Of a stretch of DNA of 64,000 bases, positions 1 to 10,535 are shown in pieces. Numbering within the stretch: position 1 is the first letter of the stretch; every line of letters starts with the position of its first letter. The stretch comes from Bugulina stolonifera (lineage: Eukaryota > Bryozoa > Gymnolaemata > Cheilostomatida > Bugulidae): assembly GCA_935421135.1 (NCBI GenBank), contig OW285190.1, forward strand, positions 18,114,501 to 18,178,500, read 5' to 3'. The notes beneath the pieces are model-generated. The model was not told the DNA's origin. It was given only the letters and a program-made list of their open reading frames with translations, and did not search any database. The position numbers and the translations under genes are program-made.

Positions 1-1360
1 AATTAAAATGATGGTGAGAAGGGAGAGGAAATTGTGAAGAGCACACCCCAGACTTTAAAGAGAATGGAGTAGTAGACATCCCCTTAAAGAAGGGAGGGTA
101 TACTACCCCACCAACAGTTGTTGGAGTGTATGCGGGGATGAGTATTTTGGAAGGTGGAGAGTGACCAGTGAGCCTTTGCAAAAAGGATATGGTCTTTTTT
201 AATGAGTAGATATCAGTTAGAAAGCGAGTGTTGAATGAGATGTGGCGGTGACAGGGCTTTCCATCAATACAATGATTAGATGGAAAGTTGTAGTGTCTAT
301 TCATCCCCTCATCATCTACTGTTATGTGATAGCAAAAACAGATTCTCAGCAAAAAATGTTGTTGAATATGGACGCCTCGTCGGCGTCCAACATTCTTGTT
401 ACATAAAAAGCAGGGGTCGTCCGATTCAAATGGCTTTGCTAGTGACATCTCCAGTCTTCTTTTTGCCTCATCACTAACAAAGACATAGAATCTTAGACCC
501 CCCTTACTCATCGGCTTTGTTCTGAGTCCTAAAAAAAGAAAAAAAAAAACAAGAATAAGTGAGAGAGGACATATGACTTACTTGTAAATCAAAAAGATTC
601 TAAATAGACAAATAGATAGCAGATCATTCTTACCTATCTCTATCCCATCTACTCCCCCACAGTCCTCAAATAAAGCAATTTCTTCTTCACCTAGTTCTGT
701 TTCTTTTTCATTCTATAATGTAAATAAAATGTGCAGAGACTAATTAACAAACTACATTAACATAGTCATTTGTAATATATGGTTTTTGAGGAATTTGATG
801 AAAAAACTAGCACTCTAAGTACTAAGCAAGTCTACTAAAGTCTGTCTATTTTCTCACATAAAGAGAAATATACCATTAACATGAGAAAACCAGTTGTAAT
901 TTATGTTTTATTTTTTCACATAAGAAAAGAAAAAAAAGTGTCTTATTGATAGAAATAATACATAAGAAAGAAAGTGCAATACTTATAATAAAAATATAAC
1001 TAATCTTTAACATCTTAGACATGGTAAGAGACTTATAGAATTAGAGAAAATCATACTATGGCTAATTAACATCTGGTATTAAAAAAGAAGTAGTCTCTTT
1101 TGACATTCTAGACATGGTAAGAGGCTTATAGTATGAAAAGTACATTATCATACTATGTGTTACTAACATGTACTTCTGAAGAAATGTCAGTAATCTCCTT
1201 TGACATCTTAGAAATAATGTGATGAGGTGTAGAAACCCAACACCATAGTGGATGGAAGTTGTAGTACATGTGTGAACAAATAAGATAATAGACTAACCAT
1301 TTCTGGAGATGGGATTCTTTTCCTTGAGATTCTTTTGTCCTCCGAATCGAAGGTGATCAT
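1..1360 (-). CDS. Unrecognised protein, 5' three exons (partial, runs off left edge)
   Basis: I do not recognise this protein. Three minus-strand exons join in frame: 1360-1298 (ATG to donor GTTAGT, phase 0), 712-634 (donor GTAAGA, phase 1), and 528 down to 1. The last exon has 175 codons without a stop, which is unlikely by chance in such AT-rich DNA. The product starts MITFDSEDKRISRKRIPSPE, is acidic at first (KETELGEEE), and then has a Cys/His-rich stretch: DPCFLCNK, VHIQQHF, ICFCYH, and SNHCIDGKPCHRH. These spacings could form a zinc-binding fold, but no named family fits. About 223 residues lie in the window. The flanking DNA is repeat-rich, so a mobile-element or lineage-specific gene is possible. 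The exon structure is well supported; the function is unknown. Confidence 0.62.
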
Positions 1361-2222
1361 ATATTTCGTACCTTTTTTTGTTGTTTTTATTTTTCTTATA
1401 TATTTTTTTCTTTGTTGCTTAGATGTAGAAGCCTGTAAGTATATGTAGAGTAATAAACATATACCAAAGCATAAGTCAAGTAAACGGAACTACTAATGCA
1501 ACATAGTTACTAAGCAAAGAAAATAAGAATGAATAAAAATATATAGGAAACATGAGCATAGTGGTAGTGTACAAGTCAAGTATACAAAAATACTAATCCC
1601 TATAGTTATTGAGCAAGAAAATAAGAATACTGATAACAACTACTTTTAGAATGAATAGAATAGGCAAGTAAAATAACAAGTAATAATATATACTAAAGCC
1701 TTAACTGTGTGGATAAAACCACCAACTCACCATAGTCACTGGGGAATAGAAACAAGAACAGATAAACAGAACATGTATTAGCAAGAATTAATTTTGAAGT
1801 GAATAATCAGTATAAGACAGAAAAAAACCAGAAATACCACCCCTTACTTTTTATGTGTTTTTTAACCAATTAAGTCTTTCTGATGGTAAGCTCCTCCCAA
1901 ACAGAGAGATAAATTACTCTTGTGTTAGTGCAGATCTATTTATTAGAATTAATCAGTTAGTCTTTTTAGCTTCAAGTTCATCCCAAGTAGTGTAATAAAT
2001 CACTTTGGTGTAGACCTATTTATTAGAATTATTCAGTTAATCTTTTTAGCAACAAGTTCATCCCAAGTAGTGTAATAAATCACTTTAGTGCAGATCTATT
2101 CATTAGAATTATCCAGTTAATCTTTTTAGCAGCAAGTCCACCCCAAGTATTGTGATAGGCCACTTTAGTACAGTATAGTCTTGGATGTAGAGTATAGGCT
2201 ACACTTGATAATATACTTCTTT
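1361..2222. repeat. AT-rich DNA with degenerate tandem repeats
   Basis: No gene is seen. From about 1928 to 2175 a unit of 80 bp, recognisable by GAATTATTCAGTTAATC followed by CATCCCAAGTAGTG, occurs three times (GAATT at 1946, 2026 and 2106). The DNA before it (about 1440-1800) shows looser repetition of phrases such as AAGTCAAGTA and AGAAAATAAGAAT. A similar loose repeat (TAGACATGGTAAGAG) lies at about 1016 and 1112, inside the first intron of the preceding minus-strand gene. Confidence 0.6.
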
Positions 2223-2873
2223 GCTAGGATGTACAAGTATAGTCAGTACAAGTGGTAATAAACTGTTTTGATACTTATTACCCTACTAGTGGTATAACTA
2301 CTCATATTGAAAATAAATCTCACCACTTATAAAGTTTCTAAGCTATGGTCACACTAATTGTAGTATAGACAGAGCAGATCTCTACACACATGCTTTCATG
2401 TTGAGAATCAAAACAGTTTAATATATAAGCTTACAAAGTTTCTAAGCCCTGGACATACCAAAGGAGAAATATTATCACTACTAAAATAGAATTAGTCCCA
2501 ATGTTAACTCAAATGAGTGAATTCATATTAAAATACGTATTAAAATAGCTAGGATGTATTAGTATAGCCAGTACAAGTGGTAATAAACTTGTTTTGATAC
2601 TTATTACACTACTAGTGATATAACTACTCATATTGAAAATATATCTCACCACTTATAAAGTTTCTAAGCTCTGGTCACACAAATTGTAGTATAGACAGAT
2701 CAGATCTCTACATACTTGCTCTCATGTTGAGAATCAAAACAGTTTAATATATAAGCTTACAAAGTTTCTAGGCCCTGGTCATACCAAAGGAGTATTATAC
2801 CACTACTAAAATAGAATTAGTCCCAATGTTAACTCAAATGAGTAAATTCATATTAAAATACATATTAAAATAA
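2223..2873. repeat. Two-copy tandem duplication, 326-bp unit
   Basis: The segment starting GCTAGGATGTA at 2223 recurs at 2549, and the two copies match almost base for base up to about 2873. They differ by scattered substitutions and small indels only, which suggests a recent duplication. No coding potential is seen. Confidence 0.85.
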
Positions 2874-3054
2874 GTTTACTCACCATATTAATTGTTGAGT
2901 GATGTTTATTCAGAGAAATTAGTAAATATCCACAGAGTTGCAAGTCTTTACTAGGTGGTTGAGTGGTAATGATAAAAATCCTCTCTCATGCTTGCTTTTA
3001 TGGAAGTCTCTGTCCAATCAGAAGTGATGTGCCTTTTTTTTAGTCTGATTTATT

Positions 3055-3705
3055 ACATCCCGATGTGATTCGATGTATCCCGATGTAACCCGATGTGTTT
3101 CCGATGTAACCCGATGTAACCCGATGTGTTTTCGACCTCCCCCGATGTGATTCGATGTGTCCCGATGTGTTTTCGGCCTCCCCCGATGTAACCCGATGTA
3201 ACCCGATGTAACCCGATGTGTTTTCGACCTCCCCCGATGTGATTCGATGTGTCCCGATGTGTTTTCGACCTTCCCCGATGTGATTCGATGTGTCCCGATG
3301 TGTTTTCGACCTCCCCCGATGTGATTCGATGTGTCCCGATGTGTTTTCGACCTCCCCCGATGTAACCCGATGTAACCCGATGTGTTTTCGACCTCCCCCG
3401 ATGTGATTCGATGTGTCCCGATGTGTTTTCGACCTCCCCCGATGTAACCCGATGTGTTTTCGACCTCCCCCGATGTGATTCGATGTGTCCCGATGTGTTT
3501 TCGACCTCCCCCGATGTGATTCGATGTGTCCCGATGTGTTTTCGACCTCCCCCGATGTGATTCGATGTGCCCCGATGTGTTTTCGACCTCTCCCGATGTG
3601 TTTTCGACCTCTCCCGATGTGTTTTCGACCTCTCCCGATGTGTTTCGATGTTCCCCTATGTGTTTTCAATCTATCCCGATGTGTTTCCAATGCGCTCCAA
3701 TGTAT
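3055..3705. repeat. 41-bp satellite array (CCCGATGTG family)
   Basis: The core unit alternates a 21-base half (CCCGATGTGTTTTCGACCTCC) with a 20-base half (CCCGATGTGATTCGATGTGT). Variant 10-mers CCCGATGTAA are interspersed. Both strands are open for hundreds of bases because the unit lacks stop codons. Since 41 is not a multiple of 3, the apparent 216-residue minus-strand reading frame cycles through three different translations of the same DNA, so it is not a protein. The array is CpG-containing in an otherwise CpG-poor region. It ends about 45 bases before the TATA box of the IkB-like gene. Confidence 0.92.
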
Positions 3706-3747
3706 ATATTGTTAGCCAATCAGCTTTATTTGTATCTTTTTATTCAC

Positions 3748-3756
3748 TATATAAAG
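3748..3756 (+). promoter_or_regulatory. TATA box of the IkB-like gene
   Basis: TATATAAAG lies 86 bases before the ATG at 3842, the right distance for a short 5' leader. No other strong promoter element is seen between the satellite array and the gene. Confidence 0.55.
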
Positions 3757-3841
3757 AGAGATGGAAACAATAGTTTAGTTAACTCTTTCTAGCTCCAGTC
3801 TGTTCTTAATAAAAATTAAAGAAGGTTAGCACACAAATAGC

Positions 3842-5301
3842 ATGGAAAGTGGATATGGATCAAGCGAGTATAGCAACAAGCTAATGACTCCTATAAACCA
3901 AGAGCTGATGAAGTTAACAGTGGAAAGTTGTACAGAACAAAGCGAGTATGAGAATAAAGACTTATTTGAGGGGGAATCTGAGCTCTTTCTCCAAAAAAGC
4001 TTACCTCTAGACTGGCAGAAATGGGATCCTGTAACCGATATTCGCAATAAGCTTAGCACACAGTTACTAGAAGAAATTCGTTCTATCTTTTGGGAGCAAG
4101 ATGGAAAGGATGAAGAGTTGTAAGTTATACATACTTCCAACTATTTTTTTTTTTTCGTATTGTCTTTTATGATCAAAATAAAATATGATAGACAAAACTG
4201 AAGTGGTTCAATGCAAATTTCTCATATAACTTCCTCTCAACTATGTGAAAAACAAATATCATGTTAAATGATGTAGTGAGGTTCTAGAAGCAGCCCGAGA
4301 TAGAGATGAGAGAGCCGTTGCACTCGCGGTATTTGTTGCGAGGAGTCACAAACAACTGAATACAAAAAATGCGAATCGGCAGACGTTACTTCACCTAACT
4401 GTACAGTCTTATTGTTCGGATTCACTAATTCGCCTCATCATCACAAGGGGAGCGGATGGAGCAATAGCCGATGCTTGGGGTTAGTGTTTTATAGCACCAA
4501 TGTTTGCATGCATCGCTTGTGAAAAAATAAAGTGTTGCAAAACTCGTAACAATTCGGTACTTATCTATATTGCTAATGTTTATTTGGAAGGTGACACCCC
4601 CCTTCACATTGCTGCACGCCTGGGTAGAGCTAAGGTTATTCATGCTCTAACCACAAGTTTGACCAGAGCAGAAGTAAAGCATCCATACTTCAGAGTTCCT
4701 TACAAATCACTTCCCCAAGACAATGTACAGAGCTACAATCATGATGGAAGGAGTGTAGTCCACCTCATTGTTAAAACAGCGCATAGCAGCAAGCATAGAG
4801 AGGCACTAAAGGTACTAAAAGAAAATACTCGGGCTGACTTAGATATGAGGGTAAGTGAATACATTACAGTGGAATAAAAGTAGAGTAGATCGAATTGATA
4901 AGTTAGATGGGGAGTTTAATTCAATTCCCTTGTTTGATATTATAGCGAATGGGAGATGGATACGCCCCATCTCACATTGCCATAGAGAATGAAGACTACG
5001 AATGTCTACATTTATGTCTAAGATTGGGAGCTGATTCTGAAGTTCGTAACTACAAAAGTGAAACCCCTCAACAACTAGCTCACCTCTACAAATCACCGGA
5101 TATGGTAAGGTACCAACAACATAAAGAAGGATAGATTTCTTGCTTTGACCACCTTGAGTGATATTCGTCTGAGTAAAAACTAAAATCATCTTGTAGGTAA
5201 GACTGTGTCAAGAGTTTGGAGCTGGAGCTTATCAATTAGAGTATGCCGAGACCGAAGTCGTAAACATTATAGCTCCTACAACTTCTGATGAAGATGAGTA
5301 A
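3842..5301 (+). CDS. IkB-like ankyrin-repeat protein (NF-kB inhibitor candidate)
   Basis: Five exons (3842-4119, 4277-4479, 4591-4850, 4946-5104, 5197-5301) join in frame to 334 residues, close to the length of human IkB-alpha. The ankyrin region has TLLHLTVQ, GDTPLHIAARLGR, GRSVVHLIVKTA and YAPSHIAIENEDYECLHL, about five repeats. The N-terminus reads MESGYGSSEYS. ESGYGS resembles the DSGxxS phosphodegron by which IkB proteins are marked for beta-TrCP, with Glu in place of Asp. The C-terminus is acidic (TSDEDE). In known IkBs such proteins hold Rel/NF-kB in the cytoplasm. Here that role is inferred from architecture, size and degron-like motif. A different short ankyrin protein remains possible. 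Confidence 0.8.
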
Positions 5302-5458
5302 TAAGTACCTAAACTCCTACTCCTACTAAACTCTAGGCAGGCAAAATCTAACACTTGCACACAACCTTTTATTCATTCATCTTTTATCATCAATACAATG
5401 TATATCATAGAACCGAACCTTCCTCGCATTAATACCACCATCAGACCAGCTTATCTTT

Positions 5459-5617
5459 ACAATCCCGCCCCGGTGTAACTCGGGATGGGCGGCGGGCCGC
5501 GGCCTAGTCGCTTGGCCCGGTGGATACGGGGCACCGGCGTCGCCTCCACGTGTACGGTCGGCGCCGCACGCAACGTGGTCGGACGCGGCTTGACCGCCTC
5601 AAACGATCGGTCGTTCG
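5459..5617 (+). rRNA. Possible fragment of 28S rRNA 3' domain
   Basis: A sharply GC-rich block begins AATCCCGCCC. It contains GCCGCGGCCTAGTCGCTTGG followed by CCCGGTGGATACGG, in the same order as the 3' domain of animal 28S rRNA as I remember it (AATCCCGCCC, then GCCGCGG, TTGGCC, CGGATA). The match is lost after about 5617, and no conserved rRNA 3' end follows. This would be a truncated rDNA-derived piece, not a working gene. The comparison is from memory, so confidence is limited. Confidence 0.4.
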
Positions 5618-5845
5618 GGTGAGTGGGGGTTGTGGGGGGAGGGTGGGCGGCGGTGGAGGAGGGGTGGCGGTGATGACGGTGATTGCGGCGGCGGTGGTGG
5701 TGGTGGCGGCGGTGGCGGTGGTGAGGGTGGTGGTGGCGGCGGCGGCGGTGCGGACGGGGCGAGGGCGGTGGCGGGGGAGGAGGGAGGAGTGGGGGTGGGG
5801 GAGGGGAGGAGGGTGGGAAGGAGGGAGGGAAGGGGTCGTGGCCGG
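5618..5845 (+). repeat. G-rich simple-sequence tract (GGT/GGC/GGA)
   Basis: About 230 bases are almost pure purine/G on this strand, with many runs of three or more G. It could form G-quadruplexes. The long reading frames through it on both strands are compositional. Confidence 0.85.
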
Positions 5846-5877
5846 GTTCGGGGTCAAGTGTGCAAATGTTTTTTCGA

Positions 5878-5981
5878 CCAATCAGAAGGGGGGATTTTGG
5901 GGTGACCTTGGCAAGGTCGTGTGCAAAATTTTTGTGCTCTTCTGTGATTGGTTGAAATCGGAAATACCGGCTTGTGATTGG
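5878..5981. promoter_or_regulatory. Three CCAAT boxes
   Basis: CCAAT occurs at 5878-5882 and its complement ATTGG at 5947-5951 and 5977-5981. The last two lie in identical 12-base contexts (GTGATTGGTTGA) 30 bases apart. The cluster follows the GC-rich block and resembles a TATA-less promoter, but no gene clearly starts after it. Confidence 0.35.
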
Positions 5982-6049
5982 TTGAAAACAGGGGTCAATG
6001 AGTGCGTGTCTGTATAGAAGTGCACTGACTATACTACTTATACGTAAGC

Positions 6050-6225
6050 ATATACATGTACACAATCATACACCTACACGTACACCTACACAGGTACATG
6101 TACACCTACACGTACACCTACACAGGTACATGTACACCTACATGTACACCTACACTGGCACATACAAAGATATATACATGTACACCTACACTTACACCTA
6201 CACTTGCACCTACACAGGCTACCCA
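6050..6225. repeat. TACACC/TACATG hexamer array
   Basis: Imperfect repeats of TACACC, with CACGTACACCTACA and AGGTACATGTACACC variants. It lies between the CCAAT cluster and the retroelement fragment. Confidence 0.85.
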
Positions 6226-6555
6226 ACGCCAACACATCAGACCAAACACATAATTATAGGACTGACAGAAAACACCTTCAAGAGGCGCCTATATAACCAC
6301 AAATCTTCATTTATTAGTGAAAGTCAAAGGGCTAGCACAGAGCTAAGTAAATACATTTGGGAACTGAAGGAACAGCAACTAAACTTCAACATCAAGTGGA
6401 AAATAATAACACATGCACAGACCTATAACAACTCTTCTAAAAATTGTCACTTATTTTATTTTACACAAACCATGCATGGCCACGCTAAACACACATGTAG
6501 ACATTCTAGAAAATACATGCTTAACTATGGAATTACATAATACACCAAGATTATT
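6222..6555 (+). pseudogene. Broken GIY-YIG endonuclease fragment, retroelement-derived
   Basis: The frame gives HIIIGLTENTFKRRLYNHKS, then SKYIWELKEQQ and FNIKWKIITHAQTY, ending at NCHL. This is the pattern of the GIY-YIG nuclease at the end of Penelope-like and related retroelement polyproteins (YIGLTENTFKxRxxxH, then a Ser/Thr..LSxYIWxLK block, then IKWxI). The usual Cys-x-x-Cys block after NCHL is replaced. The expected continuation (CMATLNTHVDIL) lies in another frame from about 6470, so at least one frameshift is present. No reverse transcriptase is found upstream, so this is a 5'-truncated, inactive remnant. Confidence 0.6.
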
Positions 6556-6880
6556 CCTAATCTATTTAGCTACCTATATAGCATCCAGCCAAACAATCGC
6601 TACATATAAAACAACCTTAACCATGTCCTTGTCCATTAGTAGTAATGTCTCTTTTATCTGATGGTTGCTATATATTTTATTCCAGTAATTTTAACTGAAA
6701 AATTAGTATAGAGCATGAAACTAGTAGTAATAAAAGACATAAAACAGTGAGATTTTACCAAATATTATTTACATGTATATGTGATTATCATTCACAGCAT
6801 GAGGTGAGTAACAGTGAGTAACAGTAATAACTATTTGTAAGTGAATAACCTGTACAAACATTGGGTAGTGTTACTAGTTT

Positions 6881-6940
6881 ATTGTAATTAGAAGTTGTCC
6901 TCCCTCTCAACAGAGAGAAAGGACAACTTCTAATTACAAT
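6881..6940. repeat. 60-bp near-perfect hairpin
   Basis: Arms 6881-6907 and 6914-6940 pair almost completely, with a six-base loop. The arm reads ATTGTAATTAGAAGTTGTCC. The related phrase GAAGTTGTCTTCTC, or its complement, recurs near 10383, 23697, 50330 and 63356, so this looks like a small foldback element family. Confidence 0.75.
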
Positions 6941-7064
6941 CAATAGCATTTGAACAGAACAGTCAATAGGTTGAATGTTACAAGTTTCAACAAACTCATT
7001 TCTCAACGTTGTATATACAGTGTAACTACTGGTTGTATATACAGTGTAACTACTGGTTGTATAT

Positions 7065-10000
7065 CAGGGGTGGGACTAGCGCGGTCGAAACGCTATTCGA
7101 TTGTGCTAATCTCTTCTTTTGCAGCAGCGAACTGCTGTGACACGCTTCTTTCAATTTCTGTCAATTTTTAATAGCGTTTCAACCAATACGCTTTTATTTT
7201 CAGCCCAACCTGCTATTAGCTAGTAGCAAAGGGGTATATAGAGAAAGTGGCGACAACGGCAATGTTGACTTTCACCTTGTGGACGCCATCTTAGGTCAGT
7301 TTTCCAGACGATAGCAAGCTGTGCGGTGCTTTATGGCTGTTCTAATAACAGCAAAAAATGGCTTTTAATGCACAAATTTCTATTAGATCCTAAGCGACGA
7401 GCAGCCTGGGCTCATAGAGTGTCACGGAAAAGATAGGAGCCTACTAACAGCAGTGTTTTATGCAGTGTTAGTACTTAACAAACTTCCACTATGACTATCA
7501 CTATGATCATCACAACTACTGAACTAGACACTAGTACTACTACTAAATTTAAAATTATTAGTCTTGCAAGTGCATTGCATGTATGTTATATACTGCTACT
7601 ACTACTGCTGCTACTGTTACTACTGCTATTACTACTGCTATATTACTACTGCTATTACTACTACTAGTGCTGCTACTTGCATCTGATCTTATTTATTTAT
7701 TATGTTTAATTATTATAATAATATAAAATATATAAATTATTTATAATTATTATTATAACTGAATAATATATTTGGAGTTCGAAACTTGTTCATTCAACAA
7801 ATGTAAGTAAGTAGGCCAAGTAGTAGTAAGTTCAAGTCAGTTTGTTGTTGCTGTCGCATTGCAAAGCTTTTCTTTTTAGTTTTCTTTTTGTTACAAGTAA
7901 TTAATTACTGGCAACTACATGCAGTGATAGTTGTTGACATTGTTTTAGCTTTAAATATTCTTTAAAGCTTAAGTTCTTTGATGAAATTTGGGTGCGGAGA
8001 GAGCTTTATTTATTGTATCAGCATGAACAGTGCATACAAAATTAATCTAAGCTTGAAACAGAAACTTAGCACAGGAAGTCTATAGTTCAGCTAGTGCTCT
8101 CAGTTTTTTCCTTTGATTGAGATGTGGTGTTTAATACAATATAAACAAAAGTTAACTGTGCTAGAAATTAATTTATTTTATATTCATGTACAATCTTTTA
8201 TAGGCTCACTTTTTACACGATGACTATGGGCAAAAGCTTTGAAAGGGATCTGTCTACATCATTCCATCTATCTTTACTCACCGGCTATTGAATCAATGCA
8301 AGGAGCGGTCTAAACGACTGAAACACTGTGAGAGTGCTTCCGGAGCAGCCAGTCAACAATCTATCTTATCCTCTGCTCCAGACCACAACCATGCTCTGTC
8401 AAAACTGACATGTTAACAGGTATATCTAATGTCAAATGTTTAACAATTTTTTTGACATCGTATTCACAAAATGTAATGGTCGACATTTAACACAGTGCAG
8501 TCTTTTAGTATGTGCAAAATGTGGATGTGTATATTCAGAAGACGTGGTGATTGATACCATAAGGATGAATAATGAGATGACAGCTCGCAGTGTCAGTGAA
8601 CTTTCCCTAGAACTGTCTTCTGTAAAAAAAGAACTTCAAAAGGTATGCTGAGCACAGATCCATATATTAAATCATTTCAAAAATGTAAATGAACACGTAG
8701 CTAGAGCAGTCATGTGAGTTATATTAGAAAGTTAGAGTTGTGCGTATGTTATATTTTTCTATTGTAAATATAGGCTAACACCATGAACGATCAAAAATCA
8801 TAATGTTGTTTGCTACTGGATGAGATGGCACTAAGACCTAGCATTGATTATGATCTGTCAAGTGGCAGTGTTATCATTTTTCAACAGGTCTAACAGTACG
8901 ACGGAAGCAGACAGACGGTGGCTTATTACTGTATTTCTCTGGGCCTGGTACATCTGGTAAAGTGATGAACTGGCACATGTTGTTTGAACATTGTTGTAGT
9001 AACATAATTGCTGCTCTGTATAATAATCTCATGAAGTTATTTAGTTGTGCAATATCTCTATTTACAGTGGTTTTAAGTGCATATATATGTATTTCATGAG
9101 TTGTGTGTGACTAAATGTCAAAGTAAATAGAATTTATCACTGTTATGTAGAACAGGTGTGTAAAGGCGAAAATTTTGCAGTAAAGTACAATTTTCATTTA
9201 CTCAGTTTTTTGTACTAATGCACATATTTTAGTTAGAAGTTGTATGTAACTAGTTTTGTCTGAAATCCTATTTTGATGCTCTAATGGCAAGCATTTGTAA
9301 AATAACTTTTACTTGTTTGTTTCAATGCATGAATTTTAGGAATTTCTGAATTTTGCAACTGTAGCTCATACCCACACTTAGCTGTTTGCCTGTTTCTAAT
9401 TGTGTGTCAGTGCATGAATTCTTGCTCTCATGTGCTCTATGTTTGAGTGGTTGCTGCAAATAAAGTTATTTGTGCTATAAATACCATTTCAGCTTGATTC
9501 TAAGCTGCATTTTGGTTCTTGAATCAACTAATACAATGGGAATTGCGTTTCCATAGATGGGATGTAGAAAGACAATCCTAGGAACATTAAAAATTAACCA
9601 AAAGTAGATTAGAAATTCCAATAAGTATAACAGTTGTCAATAGCGACCGTTAGTTGTTTGACTCAAGATGGCGTTCAAATCGCCCGTTGTCGCCACTTTG
9701 TCTATATACCCCTTTGGCTAGTAGCTAGTAACGAGTGCTATTGCGGCTGCAGCCATTTCTGGCCGTCTTAACTATTACACTTCGTAAAATTGCGAACTAA
9801 GTCAATTTAATATCAGGATTATATGTGTGTTTAAAGCTTTTTGACTTCAAAAACATAGTCTACACAAAGAAGAAACACACAAATAATAGATTATAGTATG
9901 TGTGGAGAATACTTTTGTATTAGAAGTCTAAAATACTACCGGTTTAACCACAAATATATAATATTTTAGACATTGACAGAAAATCATGGGGAGATAAGTC

Positions 10001-10535
10001 TAAATTTTACTTTGTACATGTATTACTGCTCCAATAGTACATGTACAACTGTACAACACTAATGCTTCTACAATTTCCACAGACAGACAATTTGAAGGTT
10101 ATATATGTGATGCCTAATACACATGCATTTGACTTGGCTATATTACATTGAGTATGTTGCTGCTACCCTGATACCTTCTTATCACGTTATCAATGGTGTT
10201 TCAAATCCATGACGAAGCCCTAGTGTGCATTGTAGAAAATAATATACATGTAAACACAATATGAACTCTGCAAAACAATGTAGCTGAAGAGAAGTAAACA
10301 AGAAATAGCTGTGTTTGTGCTTTTTAATTTTCATGGAAATGAATGGGCGCCTTTGAATTGCTCTCTCAAATCTGATTTGAGAGAAGACAACTTCTAATTA
10401 ATAGCGATTCAGCGGATATAAAAGCTATTCTCTATATTTAAATTTCACTATCACATAGGCAGATTCTCTATTCTTGTAGTGAATAGCTAATAGCACATAT
10501 TTCTCTATTTTTAAAACTATCGACTCCCACCCCTG
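7065..10535 (+). mobile_element. P-element-like (THAP) DNA transposon, degenerate, 3471 bp
   Basis: The element begins CAGGGGTGGGACT and ends AGTCGGGAGT-type complement (CGACTCCCACCCCTG), giving inverted ends of CAGGGGTGGGA. It is bounded on both sides by the same 8 bases, TTGTATAT (7057-7064 and 10536-10543). Inside, 7308-7436 encodes a THAP-type zinc-finger start. Both P and hAT elements make 8-bp duplications; the THAP domain favours the P superfamily. Long subterminal inverted repeats lie at about 7204-7300 and 9650-9760. Reading frames are interrupted, so it is not autonomous. Other translated scraps include ERSKRLKHCESASG near 8308 and SELSLELSSVKKELQK near 8595, which could be the linker and coiled-coil part of a transposase. 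Confidence 0.78.
7308..7436 (+). pseudogene. THAP zinc-finger fragment of the transposase
   Basis: Translation gives SCAVLYGCSNNSKK, then HKFLLDPKRRAAWAHRVSRK and a stop (TAG at 7434-7436). C-x4-C spacing, F-x3-DP-x-RR-x-AW and the final basic residues match the THAP C2CH finger of P-type transposases. There is no ATG before the first Cys; ATA sits where the start Met would be. With the early stop, this copy looks dead unless the stop is removed by splicing. Confidence 0.65.

Noticed and set aside
3040..3690. 216-residue His/Arg-rich frame on the minus strand and plus-strand counterparts
   Set aside because: Satellite repeat of 41 bp without stops. The same DNA is translated in three registers within one frame, so there is no protein constraint.
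5457..6065. Pro/Arg/His-rich and Gly/Arg-rich frames of 125-202 residues on both strands
   Set aside because: They arise from the G-rich tract and the rDNA-like block. Composition is extreme and both strands are open.
5998..6540. 180-residue frame as an intact gene
   Set aside because: The first half is a hexamer repeat. Only the second half resembles GIY-YIG, and it is frameshifted.
8436..8651. 71-residue plus frame as a host gene
   Set aside because: It lies within the P-like transposon between degenerate transposase pieces. The coiled-coil part fits the transposase.
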